This document shows positions 11,401 to 22,792 of a stretch of DNA of 64,000 nt, piece by piece. Under the pieces are notes generated by a model. The model made no database searches, was not told the origin of the DNA, and saw only the letters and a list, made by a program, of their open reading frames with translations. Numbering within the stretch: position 1 is the stretch's first letter; every line of letters starts with the position of its first letter. Made by a program: the position numbers and the translations under genes. Source of the stretch: Plotosus lineatus (lineage: Eukaryota; Chordata; Actinopteri; Siluriformes; Plotosidae); NCBI GenBank assembly GCA_024760905.1, contig CM045737.1, positions 19,474,348 to 19,538,347 on the forward strand. The letters are read 5' to 3'.

Positions 11401-12315
11401 TCCTCAGCACTCTTCCCTTGCCAGAAGAAGGTGTAGTCTTTCTCCTTGAGTGTTCCTGTGTCGGCAAGGCAGGTTTCCTGCAGAGCAGCAATGTCTACAT
11501 TTAGTCTTAATAGCTCACTGTTGATGATGGCTGTCTTTCTTGCATCACTGATTGCATGTAAATCTTGGGAAAGTCCAGGTGTCATTGTTCGGACGTTCCA
11601 GCTTCCCAGTTTTAGGACTGGGGGCCTATTTTCTTTTTCGTTTGTTGTTTTGCCTGGTGCGGGTCTTGCAGTCTGGTTGTCGGTTTTTGTCCTGATCCCC
11701 AAGCACCCAATGAGGAAGGCAGACTGTGGCAGGACAACACCTTATTGACTGGGGGTTGCCCAGCTTGGGGCGGGCGGTAGCTATCCAATGAAATCTGAAG
11801 ATCTCTCCCACCGTCAGAAGCAACCCCTGGCGCCTCGCTCTTCACCAATCGAGCACTGTGGCTTATAACCGGTATCTGCTGCTTGCTGTTGATTCCACAC
11901 TGTGAAGTGTAGCTGGAGTGACCTCTCCAGGGCGCGAGCCAGGGCAAGAATGTTTTGGAGGAAGAGCTGTTGCCCATGTCACAGATCCCCCCTCTCCACA
12001 CTGTTGATGGGTCCAAAGGAACTGCAGAAGCTGGTACAATTTGGCACCGACAGTGTCGCAGGAGATGCCGGAACGTTTCTGATGTCAGAAGCGGACCGCC
12101 TTAGGGACTCCATCTCCGTATTTTTCCTCAGAGTTTACTCCCGAAGCCTTCCTCTCAAGTGAGTGATTCACAAGGCAGTAGAGGTTTAGGGTCAGAGTTT
12201 TTCATCTCCTAGATGAGTTGCCTTACAGGGCTAACGGGTCTCATCTACCCGTCCCATGCGGCAGGTCGTACTGGGTTACATGTTACCAGTAGCAGGGATA
12301 GTCCCTGACCTGACC
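8442..12315 (-). mobile_element. Near full-length non-RTE APE-type LINE, about 3.9 kb, inactivated
   Basis: The element is flanked by TGATATGGT at 8433-8441 and 12316-12324, a candidate 9-base target duplication. On the minus strand it has a 5' untranslated part, an apurinic-type endonuclease, a linker, a reverse transcriptase and a Cys/His-rich C-terminus. It ends in CGACTGACGGAGGCCTAC and a (CTA)n tail. Its reverse transcriptase (YLGSTISDNLSLNAEIDKRI) and C-terminus (RRLRWLGHVRRMEEGRIPKD) are clearly unlike the RTE copies nearby. I could not assign its clade with confidence. Confidence 0.85.
8530..11702 (-). pseudogene. Broken LINE polyprotein: endonuclease, reverse transcriptase, C-terminal Cys/His motif
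   Basis: The endonuclease starts near 11702 with KLGSWNVRTMTPG and continues with LQETCLAD, VSAYAPT and VIILGDFNARMGAD, then the CDTDHSLVCCKIRL segment containing the expected D-H pair. An in-frame TAA at 10968-10970 interrupts the endonuclease before that segment. A frameshift near 10650 moves reading into a long open frame (down to 8756). That frame has AKIVTLYKNKGERSDCNNYRG, AFIDLTKAFDLV (motif A), SGVKQGCVLAPTLFG (motif B), MLFADDVAVT (motif C, about 9370-9393) and TYLGSTIS. Compared with the usual spacing, a few residues are missing between LIDRFS and LTISLKK. A second frameshift near 8756 separates the C-terminus, which ends NYICSRCTRDCHSRIGLAS and HSRKC then stop. At least three lesions make it non-functional. 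Confidence 0.85.
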
Positions 12316-12996
12316 TGATATGGTGAGATGGTAGACACCTATGTAATCACTTAATGTTAAGATAAAATTATACAATCTCATTGTAGTTTGGTTTATTTTA
12401 ATGAATACTGCACAAGTCTAAAAGGGAATCTTAGTCTGCAAATAAAAGAGAGTACATGCACCTTAACAAGGTTTTGGTCTTGGCTTATCTGAGAGAATCT
12501 TGGGTTTAACAAGAAAGTTGACAATGACATGGATTATAACTCTAACGCAAATTGGAAGGTTATGAAAGACTAACACACAGGTAGACCAAGGAAGACATCA
12601 ACACTTCCGGATATGAACTCAAAACAGTATATCTTGAAAATTGAAAGATCACACTGGACCAAATGAGTGCAAATAAGGGTCATGGGTGCTGTGAGAACCA
12701 TAAGAAAACATGTAACTGGAATGGGATTTTTGTTTTGGAAAAACAAAGAAAAACGCATTAAAACCTAAAAGAAGAAAGCAACATTACAATGGGTTAAAGA
12801 GAAGCTATCGTAGAGTGTGGATGATGTTTAGGGGAAAGTAATAAGTGATTTCAGCATGATCCTTTATCTGGTACTGTTTTTAATCGTTTTTAAAGTAAAG
12901 ATAGAAAGCACTTGTTTATGATATGGGCTGATGTCAGGTATAGGACCAGGGGAGATGGCAGTTATTATTTCAGTGGTCAGTGCAGAACTAAATATT
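12316..12996. other. Intron sequence without recognised features
   Basis: No recognised coding frame or repeat between the LINE target duplication and the SINE starting near 12997. Confidence 0.45.
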
Positions 12997-13231
12997 CATT
13001 CATTCATTTTCTGAACTGCTTTAATCATAATTAGGGTCGGGGGTAGTGTCCATCTCGTCCGACTCTGGGATGAGTTCTTTTGCATGCCTCTCAGCATAGA
13101 CAGTGAGAGATATGGCCGACCTTTGATAACCCAGTTAGCTGCACTGGGGGACAGCAGTGACAACCCATTAATAGTGGGGCTTGAACCCCCGACCTTGGAT
13201 CAGTAATGTAACACCCTTCCACCAGGCCAGC
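12997..13231 (-). mobile_element. tRNA-headed SINE with V-type tail, minus strand, internally shortened
   Basis: Reversed, the head carries GGTTCAAGCCCC-like B-box sequence and the AACTGGGTTATCAAAGG body. The body jumps from TGAGAGGCATGCAAAAGAA to the V-type tail (CCCAGAGTCGGACGAGATGG, then ATTATGATTAAAGCAGTTCAG, GAATGAATGAAT). Confidence 0.7.
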
Positions 13232-13612
13232 TGGAGAAGCTGACACAGCATTCTTGAAGAGTATATAAGTAGGGAAGTCGGAGGGGATTTTAGAAAGCTG
13301 GTTGACACAGTTGTTGTTGCTGTTGCGTTGTCTAGCGGGGACTTTTAGGGTTGACTCAGTGACGGTAAGACGTGTTGACTGATTGCTGTAACTGAATGTC
13401 TTCTTTCAACGTACAGTATATGCTTGATTATTAGGAATAAAGGGATATCTGCCTCTTCTCATCTGTTGTGGCAAGTTTCTTTATTTTATTAGGTCCAAAG
13501 TGCTAGTTCAACTAATTGAGTAAGATCTAAAAAGACCAAAAAGGCGTAGTGGTTTACCTTCGTTCCACCAGCATATGTCCTACTTGGGCAGGAGAGCCTG
13601 ATTTTTTTCCGA

Positions 13613-13879
13613 CACACTGGAGGGACTATGTCTATGCCCAATTTCTGTAGCGTGAAGCTACCAGGAGTTCAACTCCTCCAGGATGGAACACTTGTCCATC
13701 ACAGGTTACCTTCCCAGTATTTTTTATTTTACTGGTACCCATTTATACTGCTGGATGTACAGAGACACACTTGTGGTTAAGACCTTGCCCAGGGGTTTTA
13801 GCACAGTGGGGTCTAACTCGGATTTGAACACACAACCTCCTGATCATGAGCCCAGCACCCAAACCACTAACGACCCCTA
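13613..13879 (-). mobile_element. SINE family 2 copy (minus strand)
   Basis: Matches the copies at 22491-22792 and 60577-60875. Shared text includes GGTTACCTTCCCAGTAT, TACTGGTACC, GGCACACTTGTGGTTAAGA-like, CTTGCCCAGGGGT and the reversed B-box region TTTGAACACACAACCTCCTG. Confidence 0.7.
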
Positions 13880-14175
13880 ACACTATCCACATACAAGACT
13901 CATTATTTTCAGAAACAATGTTATTTATTGGATGTGTTTTAATGCACAACAAGACTAAAGTGTAAAAAGATATTCCCCTTGTGGTCAGAGTTAGAATAAC
14001 ATAGTTGTTCATGCCAAAGCAGACATACCTTTATACAGTAGTCTGGTCCGGTCCCTTCCGAGTTGTAGGACAACTCTTGGTGACCTGCCATGAAGGATAA
14101 TGTCTTGATTATCATCTTCATGGAGGTTTTCTTGGCAAGGATAGTGCAGTGGTTTTCCATTGCCTTCTGCACGAT

Positions 14176-14391
14176 GCAAACCTACGGGCAATTTAGAACG
14201 GCCAATTAACCTACTGTGCATGTTTTTTGACTGTGAGAGGAAACCAGAGTACCTGGAAGAAACCCACGCAAGCACGGGGAGAACGTGCAAACTCCACACA
14301 GAAACGCCCAGGCCGGGAATCGAACCTAGGCCTTCTTGCTGTGAGGCGGATGTGCTAACCACTACGCCACCGTGCCACCCACCTTTATAGT
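14176..14391 (-). mobile_element. SINE family 1 (V-type) head and body, minus strand
   Basis: Reversed, it reads GGGTGGCACGGTGGCGTAGT, GGTTCGATTCCCGGCC, TTCTGTGTGGAGTTTGCACG and CAAAAAACATGCACAGTAGG. A good tRNA-type A and B box is present. The 3' tail is absent. Confidence 0.78.
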
Positions 14392-14414
14392 GATTACCTG
14401 AACACAAAAACTAT

Positions 14415-14480
14415 AGGTAGGTTTTTTTGTTTTGTTTTGTTTTGTTTTTGTTTTTTTGTTTTTTTTTTTTTGTTTTTTTT
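14415..14480 (+). repeat. T-rich low-complexity tract
   Basis: TTTTG/TTTTTTG repeats; no other signal. Confidence 0.85.
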
Positions 14481-17298
14481 ATACAATTCTTTGCTTTAAA
14501 TGTTAAAATTTCCCCATCCCCTCCCATGCCAGTCATTTAAGTTTTTTCATGCCTAGGATTAATTCTGTGGAATCAAATCTCTGCTATTGTTATTCCCTAT
14601 TTGCTTCCAGTAGCTTACCAAAAGTGATTCACCAGCCGAACTGTGTATGAAGTAATTAGTATGATTTGGATTGCGCATATAAACCTGGCAGTCTGACAGT
14701 CTGTGCTCCTCAACACTTAATGCCCCTTATATATTGCAAGAACTTGGACATGAGCCTCCTTTCCCTCGGAATGAGTGTGCTCAAGTGTCCGCCTCCACTT
14801 CATTTTTATTTTTTTGGCCAGCACTTAAATGGGCAGCATTTTGTCCAGCTCTGCACTTTTTTCTTATTAGCCAAACAGGCCCCCTCATCTCACTCAGCAT
14901 TATTGGAGTGGACAAAGTGTAAATCTTTTGCCAATTTTTTAAAATTGAAATTCACTTTATGCCAAACCAGGACTGCTGGTCATCTTTCTGTCAATGCAAA
15001 AAGGAGTGGGAGAAGAAGGAACCTACTTAACATGCATAGGATTAGAGCGAGAGAGAGAGAAATTAAATGACAGAATCTGAAAGAATGAAAGAAATCAATA
15101 GACCTTGAGTCTAGTTATATTAGTCAGTACAGTATATACCCTTTAAATCTTTGCTCTCATTCTTATTTTATTATTTTTTATTTTTATTTTATTTTTTTTC
15201 CGTGCACAGCGATAAGATAAATCCCATGAATGTGGTTCCTTTCCTTTCTGATAAATTTGCCATTTGATGTGTCATGGTTCGTTTGTTTAATGAAACGATT
15301 AAACTGCATTATGTCGACTGATGAACAAGAAGCACTGCGTTTTGATTAACTTCTAGAATTTGACCTTTCTTTGTAGCTGATTGTGGAGAACAGACAACCC
15401 AAATACACTGATTGACTGTCAGTTTTATGACCCTATTTTTACTTGATTTTTGATGACTCTAATGAGAGAGTACAGGTCTGATGTAAATAGTTCCCAGAAA
15501 GTGTCAGAAGGCTACAGAGGGTTTTTTTTTTTTTTTTTTTCATAGTTTAGTTTAGTTTTGTGTTTCTACATTGAGACTGAGAGTGGACATGTATATCTGC
15601 ATCACAGCATGCTTCTTCTCACTGTCAGGAAGAATATTGGCTAGATGTGAATATTTTCATGCTGGAAAATTTCAGCCGTGACAATGTTCCAAACATGTCT
15701 TTTCTTTCTAAAGAGCTTAACTCATTAATCAGTCATTGATTATCTGAACAGTAGCTCTGTAAAAGATTTTTTACTGCCCACCGCCCCTCCCCACCCCACC
15801 CCCCTTTGGCTCAGGAGGAAGAGTTTAGTGAGTCACTTGGCTTCCGGCTTGCACTGGGCACTTGGGTATGTGCAAACGTATTTAGAATGCAGGACACGCA
15901 CACACACTTTCCACCAGACTCTTCCTGCGAAGTTCAATAAAATGGATTATAAATAATTCTATTATAAGATGTGTCCATATCTGCACCGAAGGAGCTTTCG
16001 CTTGTGTTTGGAGTCTGTACCAACCAATCACCAATGTCGTTTCCCTTCCTCAAGTGCAGTGTTGACCTTAATATTGGGATTCAGATCTCACTAAATAGAA
16101 CACAATCTCCTCTTTTATTTCTTGCTCTGCAAAGTGACATCAAGCCCCATTCATGAAAACGGAAAGGGAAACCAGAAAGCGGATACAGCTCTGGCGTCCA
16201 TGGAGTCAAATTACGCAATACACTCTCATTTCGTGTGTGTGATCTACAGGTTAGAGTTCCACACAACATAACAAACCAAGACGTCTCCATGCCATGCTCA
16301 TCAACGCTTGCCAGAAAGTTTATCTAAATAAAATAAATCTAGTACAGCTCTGTTATAAACTTGGTGTGTATGTTCAAGTATTTGGACCCAGTGGGGTGTA
16401 AGTGGAGAAAAGTGGAGCCCGTATTTTTTATCTGAGTAGGAGGTAATGTTTGGATGTTTTCAAGGGAATGAACAAACATGGTAAGAGGTGAACCTCCCAT
16501 ACAGGGTATGTACTGTGTCAGTCTTAATGCAAAACCTTATGAAGAGAGCGATGATTTTGAGCCTCAGCTTCCAGCTCAGTTTAACAACATCCTTCAAATT
16601 GTAATGATCAGTCTAAGGGCCAACGTTTATGGCTTTGGAGGGAAATAAGAAATAAACCTCTGTTATGCAGTTTTTTTTACAAAAATAACCTGTTTGTTTT
16701 TTTCTATTTGATTTGAGGAGTACAGTGGATGACATCTGGCAGAATAAGAAAAATATCAGACATGATTTGCAAGCAATCTGTCACAAAAAGCTTGTTGATA
16801 ATGGATAAAGTTTGTTCTAAGGATATGCAAACTTTTGCAATCAACTCTATGGAGGCTGACAGTACTCTATTCAAGTTTTATTCTCTTTCTTACTCATATC
16901 ACTCGAAAACAAATTTAAGAACTGTCAGCCTTACGCTGTGGCTCATAGACACTCCTCAGCAAAGTCTTTCATTGAGCTGAAATAATTATTGATGTGTATT
17001 CTTATGCTTAAGGCTTAGTGTGATGAAAATTTTATGCCTGGTGTCTAGAAAAGGCAGATAATTTTTATCTGTCTGGGACAGACTCTCTTTATGCTGCCTC
17101 ATCTATTATGGCCTTGTCAGACTCTTCCCCTGTGTCTACAACTGTGTGACTGAGTGTGCTTAGATATGCGTCTGTGTAATATTTCACAGATGTTTATATG
17201 GATTATAAGATTTTAGGGCTATTTTTGACCATTTGCTTCCTGAGTGTGACTTTGTAAAATTCTGATTTAGTACCAAAAACACCTTGAAGAAATACTGA
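14481..17298. other. Intron sequence without recognised features
   Basis: About 2.8 kb of AT-rich sequence. It includes A/T tracts near 15170-15200 and 15523-15540 and a pyrimidine-rich C-tract near 15780-15806. No transposon or coding frame recognised. A conserved non-coding element cannot be ruled out by eye. Confidence 0.45.
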
Positions 17299-17300
17299 TA

Positions 17301-18838
17301 CAAACCAGATTCCAAAAAAGTTGGCACACTAAACAAAATGTGAATAAAAAGTGAATTCAATGATGTTGAAGTACTAAATTTCAATATTTTATTCCGAATA
17401 GAACATAGATGACAGGGTCAAAAGTTTAAAGTTAAAAACTGTATCAGTTTAAAGGAAAGATATGTTGATTTTAAATTTCATGGTGTCAACAAATCTCAAA
17501 AAAGTTGGCAACGGTAGCAGTAAGAGGCTGGAAAAGTCAATTGCACTTATAATGAACAGCTGGAAAACCAATTACCACTAATGAAGTCCATTGAAAACAT
17601 GACTGAGTACAAAAAGAGCTTCTCAGAGTGGCAGTGTCTCTCAGAAGCAAAGATGGGTAGAGAATCACCAAATCCCCCAATGTTGCACAGAAAGATAGTG
17701 GAGCAATATCAGAAAGATGTTTCCCAGCAGAAATTTGCAAAGAGTTTGAAGTTATCATCATCTATAATGCATAACATCATCCAAAGATTCAGAAAATCTG
17801 GAACAATCTCTACGTAAGTGTCAAGGCCAAAAAACCATACTGGATGCCTGTGATCTTCGGGCCCTTAAACGGCACTGTACCTCAAAGAGGTATGCTACTG
17901 TAAGGGAAATCACAGAATGACTTCAGCAATACTTCCAGAAACCATTGTCGGTGAACACAATCCACCGTGCCATCCGCCATTGCCAGCTGAAACTCTACAG
18001 TACAAAGAAGAAGCCATTTCTAAACGGGACCCAGAAGTGCAGGCGTTTTCTCTGGGCCAGGGGTCATTTAAATTGGTGTGTGGCAAAGTGGAAAACTGTT
18101 CTGTCGTCAGATGGACGCCATGGCATCCAGACTAAAGAGGACAAGGACAACCCAAGTTGTTATCAGCGCTCAGTTCAGAAGCTGCATCTGTGATGGTATG
18201 GGGTTGATTGAGTGCGTGTGGCTTGGGCAGGTTGTACATCTGGAAAGGCACCGTCAATGCAGAAAGGAATATTCAGGTTCTAGAAAAACATATGCTCCCA
18301 TCCAGACGTCGTCTCTTTCGGAGAAGACCTTGCATTTTTCAACATGATAATGCCAGACCACATGCAGCATTAATTACATCATCTTGGCTGCGTAGGAAAA
18401 GGATCCGGGTCCAGATCTTTCACCTACAGAGAACGTTTGGCTCATCATAAAGTGGAAGGTGCAACAAAGAAGGCTCAAGACAGTTGAACAGTTTGACGCC
18501 TGTATTAGACAAGAATGGGACAGCATTTCTATTTCTAAACTTGAGACCCTTGTCTCCTCAGTCCCAAGACGTTTGCAGACTGTTGTAAGAAGAAGAGGAG
18601 ATGCCTCACAGTGGTGAAAATGGCCTTGTCCAAACTTTTTTGAGATTTGTTGACACCATGAAATTTAAAATCAACATATTTTTCCTTTAAACTGATACAT
18701 TTTATAAGTTTAAACTTTTGAACCTGTCATCTATGTTCTATTCGGAATAAAATATTGAAATTTGGCACTTCCACATCATTGCATTCAGTTTTTATTCACA
18801 TTTTGTATAGTGTGCCAACTTTTTTGGAATCCGGTTTG
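17301..18838 (+). mobile_element. Tc1-like DNA transposon with IR/DR termini, inactivated
   Basis: The two ends are inverted copies. The left reads CAAACCAGATTCCAAAAAAG then TTGGCACAC; the right, reversed, reads CAAACCGGATTCCAAAAAAG then TTGGCACAC. Both abut TA (17299-17300 and 18839-18840). Each terminal repeat is roughly 220 bases and contains two AAAAAAGTTGGCA-type sites, an outer one and one at its inner end (about 17502 and about 18630 reversed). This is the IR/DR arrangement known for Sleeping Beauty-type Tc1 elements. The interior encodes a damaged transposase on the + strand. Confidence 0.93.
17581..18617 (+). pseudogene. Tc1-like transposase pseudogene
   Basis: The N-terminal DNA-binding helix-turn-helix is readable (QQKFAKSLKLSSSIMHNIIQ, then RFRKSGTI). 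It is followed after a stop and frame change by VREITE, PLSVNTIHRAIRHCQLKLY and FLNGTQKCRRFLW. The first catalytic Asp region reads WKTVLSSD, but the residues normally following it are deleted before GRHGIQTKEDKDNP. FQHDNARPHAA carries the second Asp, and GPDLSPTENVW the Asp/Glu region of the third motif. The C-terminus ends VVRRRGDASQW. Several frameshifts, at least two stops and the deletion beside the first Asp make it inactive. Confidence 0.9.
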
Positions 18839-18840
18839 TA

Positions 18841-19440
18841 TTTTCAAGATTGCATTTATATTTACGCTCAATGGGTGAACGATGCGCATGATATTCATGT
18901 GATTATCAAATGCACAAACGCATACAATCATGCAAATTTAGGTCAAGAGCCTCAGTCAGTTTTCACTCCATACAACAGAATGTTTAAAAATGTGATCTCC
19001 CTGAATTTGACATGTTTGTGTCTGCCAGATGGGCTGGATTGAGTGTTTCAGAAACTGTTGATCTCCTGGGAATTTCACACACAAAAGTCTCTACGATTGT
19101 ACCGAATGGGGAAAAAATCCTCAATGAGCTGCATTTCTGTGGGTAGAACTTTGTTGAAAAGAACGTAATAACTACAAGTCAGTGAGATCACATGACCTTG
19201 CACTGCACTGATGTTGCAGATAAAGTGGAATGGAGCTTGTTGTGTTTATTTATTGCCGATGCCTCTTCAGTGACACAAGCCTTCACTCATAAAAGATCCT
19301 CCATTTGAATAAATTCAAATGTGTACATCAGTAAATACAATATGGTGAATACAGATTTGCATATCATCTACATTACTGACTGTTATGCTTGTGTTATGCT
19401 TGTCGCTGTATGCCTATGGGGTACAAAGAAGCACCAGGTT
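18841..19440. other. Intron sequence without recognised features
   Basis: No repeat family or coding frame recognised. Confidence 0.45.
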
Positions 19441-19640
19441 AGTAAAGAAAATGTGAGCAGTGGTTAAATTGGTTAAAGTGCTGGTATACTGATCAAGGGA
19501 CTCAAACCTCAGCACCACCACATTTGCCACTGTTGGGCCCTTGAGCAAAACCTTAACCCGTCAATTGCTTGGATATCTCAGTGTGAAAGAAAGTAGGTCA
19601 TTATGGCCTACAAAGGCATCTCGCCATAAATGTGAATGTA
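19441..19640 (+). repeat. Candidate tRNA-headed SINE of the GGGCCCTTGAGCAA type
   Basis: Reads GCAGTGGTTAAATTGG, ACTGATCAAGGGACTCAAAC, CACTGTTGGGCCCTTGAGCA, and AAACCTTAACCCGTCAATTG. This order matches a widespread teleost SINE. The B-box is degenerate and no target duplication was identified. Confidence 0.55.
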
Positions 19641-20549
19641 AACCAAATCCTGATCCCATAACCGCCCTTCATCTTATTAATTTAAACAATCTTTTGATTA
19701 AAAGTTTTATTTCACAGTAAAAAAAAACATTTACTGCAGTGTAATCTAGCAACATTAAACAGCAACATAGCAGCATTAACTAGAGGTGCACTCATAAGAT
19801 ATGTCTGCGTCGCAACATGGATAGTATAGCAAATAGGACCATTACAGCTAATAATAATATTGCAAATAGGGTACTGGCTTTAATTACCCATCTGCTTGTT
19901 TTATTCTATAGTACATGGAAATGACCAGAATAGCCCATACATGGTTTCCTATTAGAGTTTGAATCTAACAGCATGCCTGATTGACTGATTTTTATTTGAT
20001 TTCAACATTCTCAAATAATACTCCTACATATTGTGCAATATATCAGTCAGTGATAATTTATACCATACAATAGTTTATAATTATGGTTTTCATGAGATGG
20101 CATAAAAAGCAAAAATTATTTGTACAAAGCTTACACCAATATATTACTAATAAATAACTGATACTAACTGATAAATTATTTGCATTACTAATATAAAATG
20201 AGATATTCAAGTATACAAAACCAAAATAAAATATAAAGTATAAAAATAAAATAACAAGACTAGATAAGAACAAGTATAGATGATATATAAAATAGATATT
20301 TTAATGTCTATCACACTTCTTTCAAAACAATTTCTTTCTTCAACCTTGTGGCATTCACCTGTGACCCAGACATTCCAAATTTCAGTAATATCTATAACAC
20401 AGCTACAGTATTGTCCCCACCCAGTGCGGTAAAAATCCATGCACGGGTGTGGTCAATGTCACGTTCTCAGACAAACTGACTAGCAAATGTGTCAATTACA
20501 ATACTGCCTCCAAATTCAATTTAAAGGTGAAGGTAACAAGAAAATATAG
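19641..20549. other. Intron sequence without recognised features
   Basis: Very AT-rich sequence; nothing recognised. Confidence 0.45.
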
Positions 20550-20700
20550 CAGTATGCCCTTGACTATTCGCGGTTTGAGTATTCGCTGACTGCTGAGCAA
20601 CCGGCACATGATTCAAATTCAGCCAATAGCTGTCCTCCTTTCTCCTGATTGGTTGAGCTGATGTCTCGCCCCTTTTCCCTCATTCTCGCACAAGTTGTCA
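20550..20700 (+). mobile_element. Left end of a Tigger-like element
   Basis: Starts CAGTATGCCCTTGACTATTC then GCGGTTTGAGTATTCGC, the style of Tigger/pogo termini. It is followed by two CCAAT-type sequences (AGCCAATAGCTG; TGATTGGTTGAG). No right terminus was found. Confidence 0.4.
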
Positions 20701-21249
20701 ATGAGCCTTTTTGTGTGTGTGTGTTTTATTTACCAGTTAAGCTCTATGAAAACCCTCAAACGCTATGTGTCTTCTCTGGCTAAGCGATAGAAAACGCTAG
20801 ATGTCTCTTCTGAAGAAATAAGACTTTCTTCTGAGAAACGACAGTTTTCTCTGAACTGTTGTATTAAAATCTTTTTCAATTATTATTCCAGAACAGTACC
20901 TAAGTTCACGTTTATGTGTGAGATTTTATGTTCTGTAGCATGTTTAACAAATGATACCAAAAGGATAAACTTTATTACGTTTCTCGTCCTTTTACATTGA
21001 ACTTGGAGTGACGTCTCCAAGATAGCGCTGCCCAGAGGGCGACGTCCCAGAGTTCTCAAAGTCAAATTGTTTCTTTGTTCATTTTAATTTGTTTTATTTG
21101 TTGTTTTGTTGGTTCATGTTTTGCACTATGCTCATCTATGCCTGGTCGACTCTACTACAGCTATAAGATTGGAGTATCTTCGGGTGTGTATAACTAAGCA
21201 CGCTCAACTGGGCTTGTTCCCCAGGGTGCAGCTAACAGAGCTAATATGC

Positions 21250-21510
21250 TACGGTAGGCAGCTCAATGCGAGCCACACCCCAGCTGACAAGAAGCCCAGG
21301 CGGGAAGGGGCCGAACGACGACTCTGGCGCTTGGGATTGCAGGAGATGAAGGCCGTGTAGCCGGCTGGTGCAATCGCCTCGAGCCATGTTTCACAGAAAC
21401 ATAGTCCTGTAGATCCCTCTGTGCTGCAATCTGAGCATGAAGCTCTTCCTTCTTGTTTCGCAGGGACTGAACATTTTCAAGCAGTATGGCCAGAAATGCT
21501 AACCAAGTGC
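21250..21510 (-). pseudogene. Fragment of a LINE endonuclease N-terminus
   Basis: On the minus strand it reads ENVQSLRNKKEELHAQIAAQ and RDLQD, then after a one-frame change CFCETWLEA. This resembles the start of LINE endonucleases (NVRSLRNK...E...CFTETWL). Neither the two LINE lineages nor the Rex1 copy described elsewhere in the window carries this version. Only about 85 codons are recognisable. Confidence 0.5.
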
Positions 21511-21552
21511 CGGCGATTGAGAACTCTGCCTGGGCTTATTGTTAAACGGAGT

Positions 21553-21760
21553 GCGGTTAGCATTGAGCTCCCATGTGAGCATATTAGCAGTTAGCATTGA
21601 GCTCCCATGTGAGCATATTAGCGGTTAGCATTGAGCTCCCATGTGAGCATATTAGGGGTTAGCATTGAGCTCCCATGTGAGTATATTAGCAGTTAGCATT
21701 GAGCTCCCATGTGAGCATATAAGCGGTTAGCATTGAGCTCCCATGTGAGCACATTAGCTC
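21553..21760 (+). repeat. Tandem array, six units of about 34 bases
   Basis: Each unit reads GGTTAGCATTGAGCTCCCAT then GTGAGCATATTAGC, with single-base differences (for example GTGAGTATATT, ATATAAGC, GCACATTAGC). It sits inside the inverted-repeat element. Confidence 0.95.
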
Positions 21761-21958
21761 ACGATATAAGTTGTTGCGTGCTTAGTTGCTCGAAGCTGAA
21801 GCTGCTCATAGCTGTAGTAGGGTCAACCGATCATAGACGAGCATAGTGCAAAACATGAACAAACAAATAAAACAAATTAAAACGAACAAAGAAACAATTT
21901 GACTCTGAGAACTCCGCAACATTGCCCTCCAGGCAGCACTGCTATATACATAACTGCT

Positions 21959-22061
21959 TATACCTAATTAGGGTCACGGAGAGGCTGGCGTCCATCTCAG
22001 CTGACTCTGGGCAACGGCAAAGTGCACTCTGGACAGCTCACCAGGCCATCGCAAGGATACT
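21959..22061 (-). repeat. V-type SINE tail, minus strand
   Basis: Reversed, it is the CGATGGCCTGGTGAGCTGTC ... TAATTAGGTATAAGCAG tail of SINE family 1. Confidence 0.7.
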
Positions 22062-22200
22062 GTATTAGTCCTGCAAGGGAAATTATTTCCTCTGCAGTTA
22101 ACCCATCCAATGTAAGCACACCGAGATAAACAGTGATGTAAACAGTGAGCACACAGTGGTGGCAACTAACACTAGTCTGCTGGCGTGTGGTGAGTAAAGG
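22062..22200 (-). repeat. SINE family 3 fragment
   Basis: Shares CCTGCAAGGGAAAT, ACCCATCCAATG(T/C)(A/G)AGCACAC and GTAAACAGTGAGCAC with 42666-42960, and more distantly with 56070-56290. Confidence 0.55.
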
Positions 22201-22490
22201 TCTGTAGGATGAGTGAAATCAGCTAACAAGCCATACTGTTGGCGACCTGATAAATCCAATGGGTAAACAAGAAATATTGTTGCTGACAAGTAAATATGAA
22301 GGAGGACCAATAGATTCATCATTCCACCAGTTCTGTTGGCCAACAAGCCAATAAAGTTGCGTTTCGTGTGGAAAAGTCTAATTCTTGAAAACACCCTTAT
22401 TATAAAATACATTAATTTTATATTTTCCACACCTTACTGCAATGAATAATTCTTTGTTGCATACGTTGCCTTATTTCATAAAGGTAAAGT

Positions 22491-22792
22491 TCTTTGGGCT
22501 TTTTACACCCAAGCCATAGTGGCTCATCAGGTCGGTGCTTATCCCTGGTTTCCATAGCATGAAGCGGCTTGGAGCACAACTTCTCCTAGATGGAACACTA
22601 GTCCATCGCAGGTTACCTTCCCAGTATATTTTTACTGGTACCATTTATACTGCTGGGTGAACAGAGGCACACTTGTGGTTAAGATCTTGCCCAGGGGTCT
22701 TAGCACAGTGGGGTCTAACTGGGATTTGAACACACAACCTCCTGATCATGAGCTCAGTACCCGAACCACTACACCACCGGCCCCACTGCCTA
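22491..22792 (-). mobile_element. SINE family 2 copy (minus strand)
   Basis: Reversed, the head reads GGGGCCGGTGGTGTAGTGGT (A box) then GTGTTCAAATCCCAG (B box). The body includes CACTGTGCTAAGACCCCTGG, GTATAAATGGTACCAG and GGGAAGGTAACCTGCGATGG. The tail ends with CACTATGGCTTGGGTGTAAA. Confidence 0.75.

Larger units (their letters stand above)
21022..21946. mobile_element. Inverted-repeat element with internal minisatellite and captured LINE fragment
   Basis: Long diverged inverted repeats occupy about 21022-21203 and 21770-21946. Both contain AGTTCTCA(A/G)AGTCAAATTG, TTTCTTTGTTC, CATGTTTTGCACTATGCTC and CTACTACAGCTAT (or the reversed equivalents). Between them lie a LINE-like coding fragment on the minus strand (about 21250-21510) and a six-unit tandem array. 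The terminal bases and target site are not clear, so the superfamily is unassigned. It could be a DNA transposon or a foldback arrangement of some other origin. Confidence 0.6.

Noticed and set aside
11902..12162. Plus-strand ORF in the 5' region of the minus-strand LINE
   Set aside because: No recognisable domain, and it lies in the 5' untranslated part of the LINE in the opposite orientation.
21553..21760. CRISPR-like array
   Set aside because: The units are contiguous tandem repeats with no unique spacers, in a vertebrate genome; it is a minisatellite.
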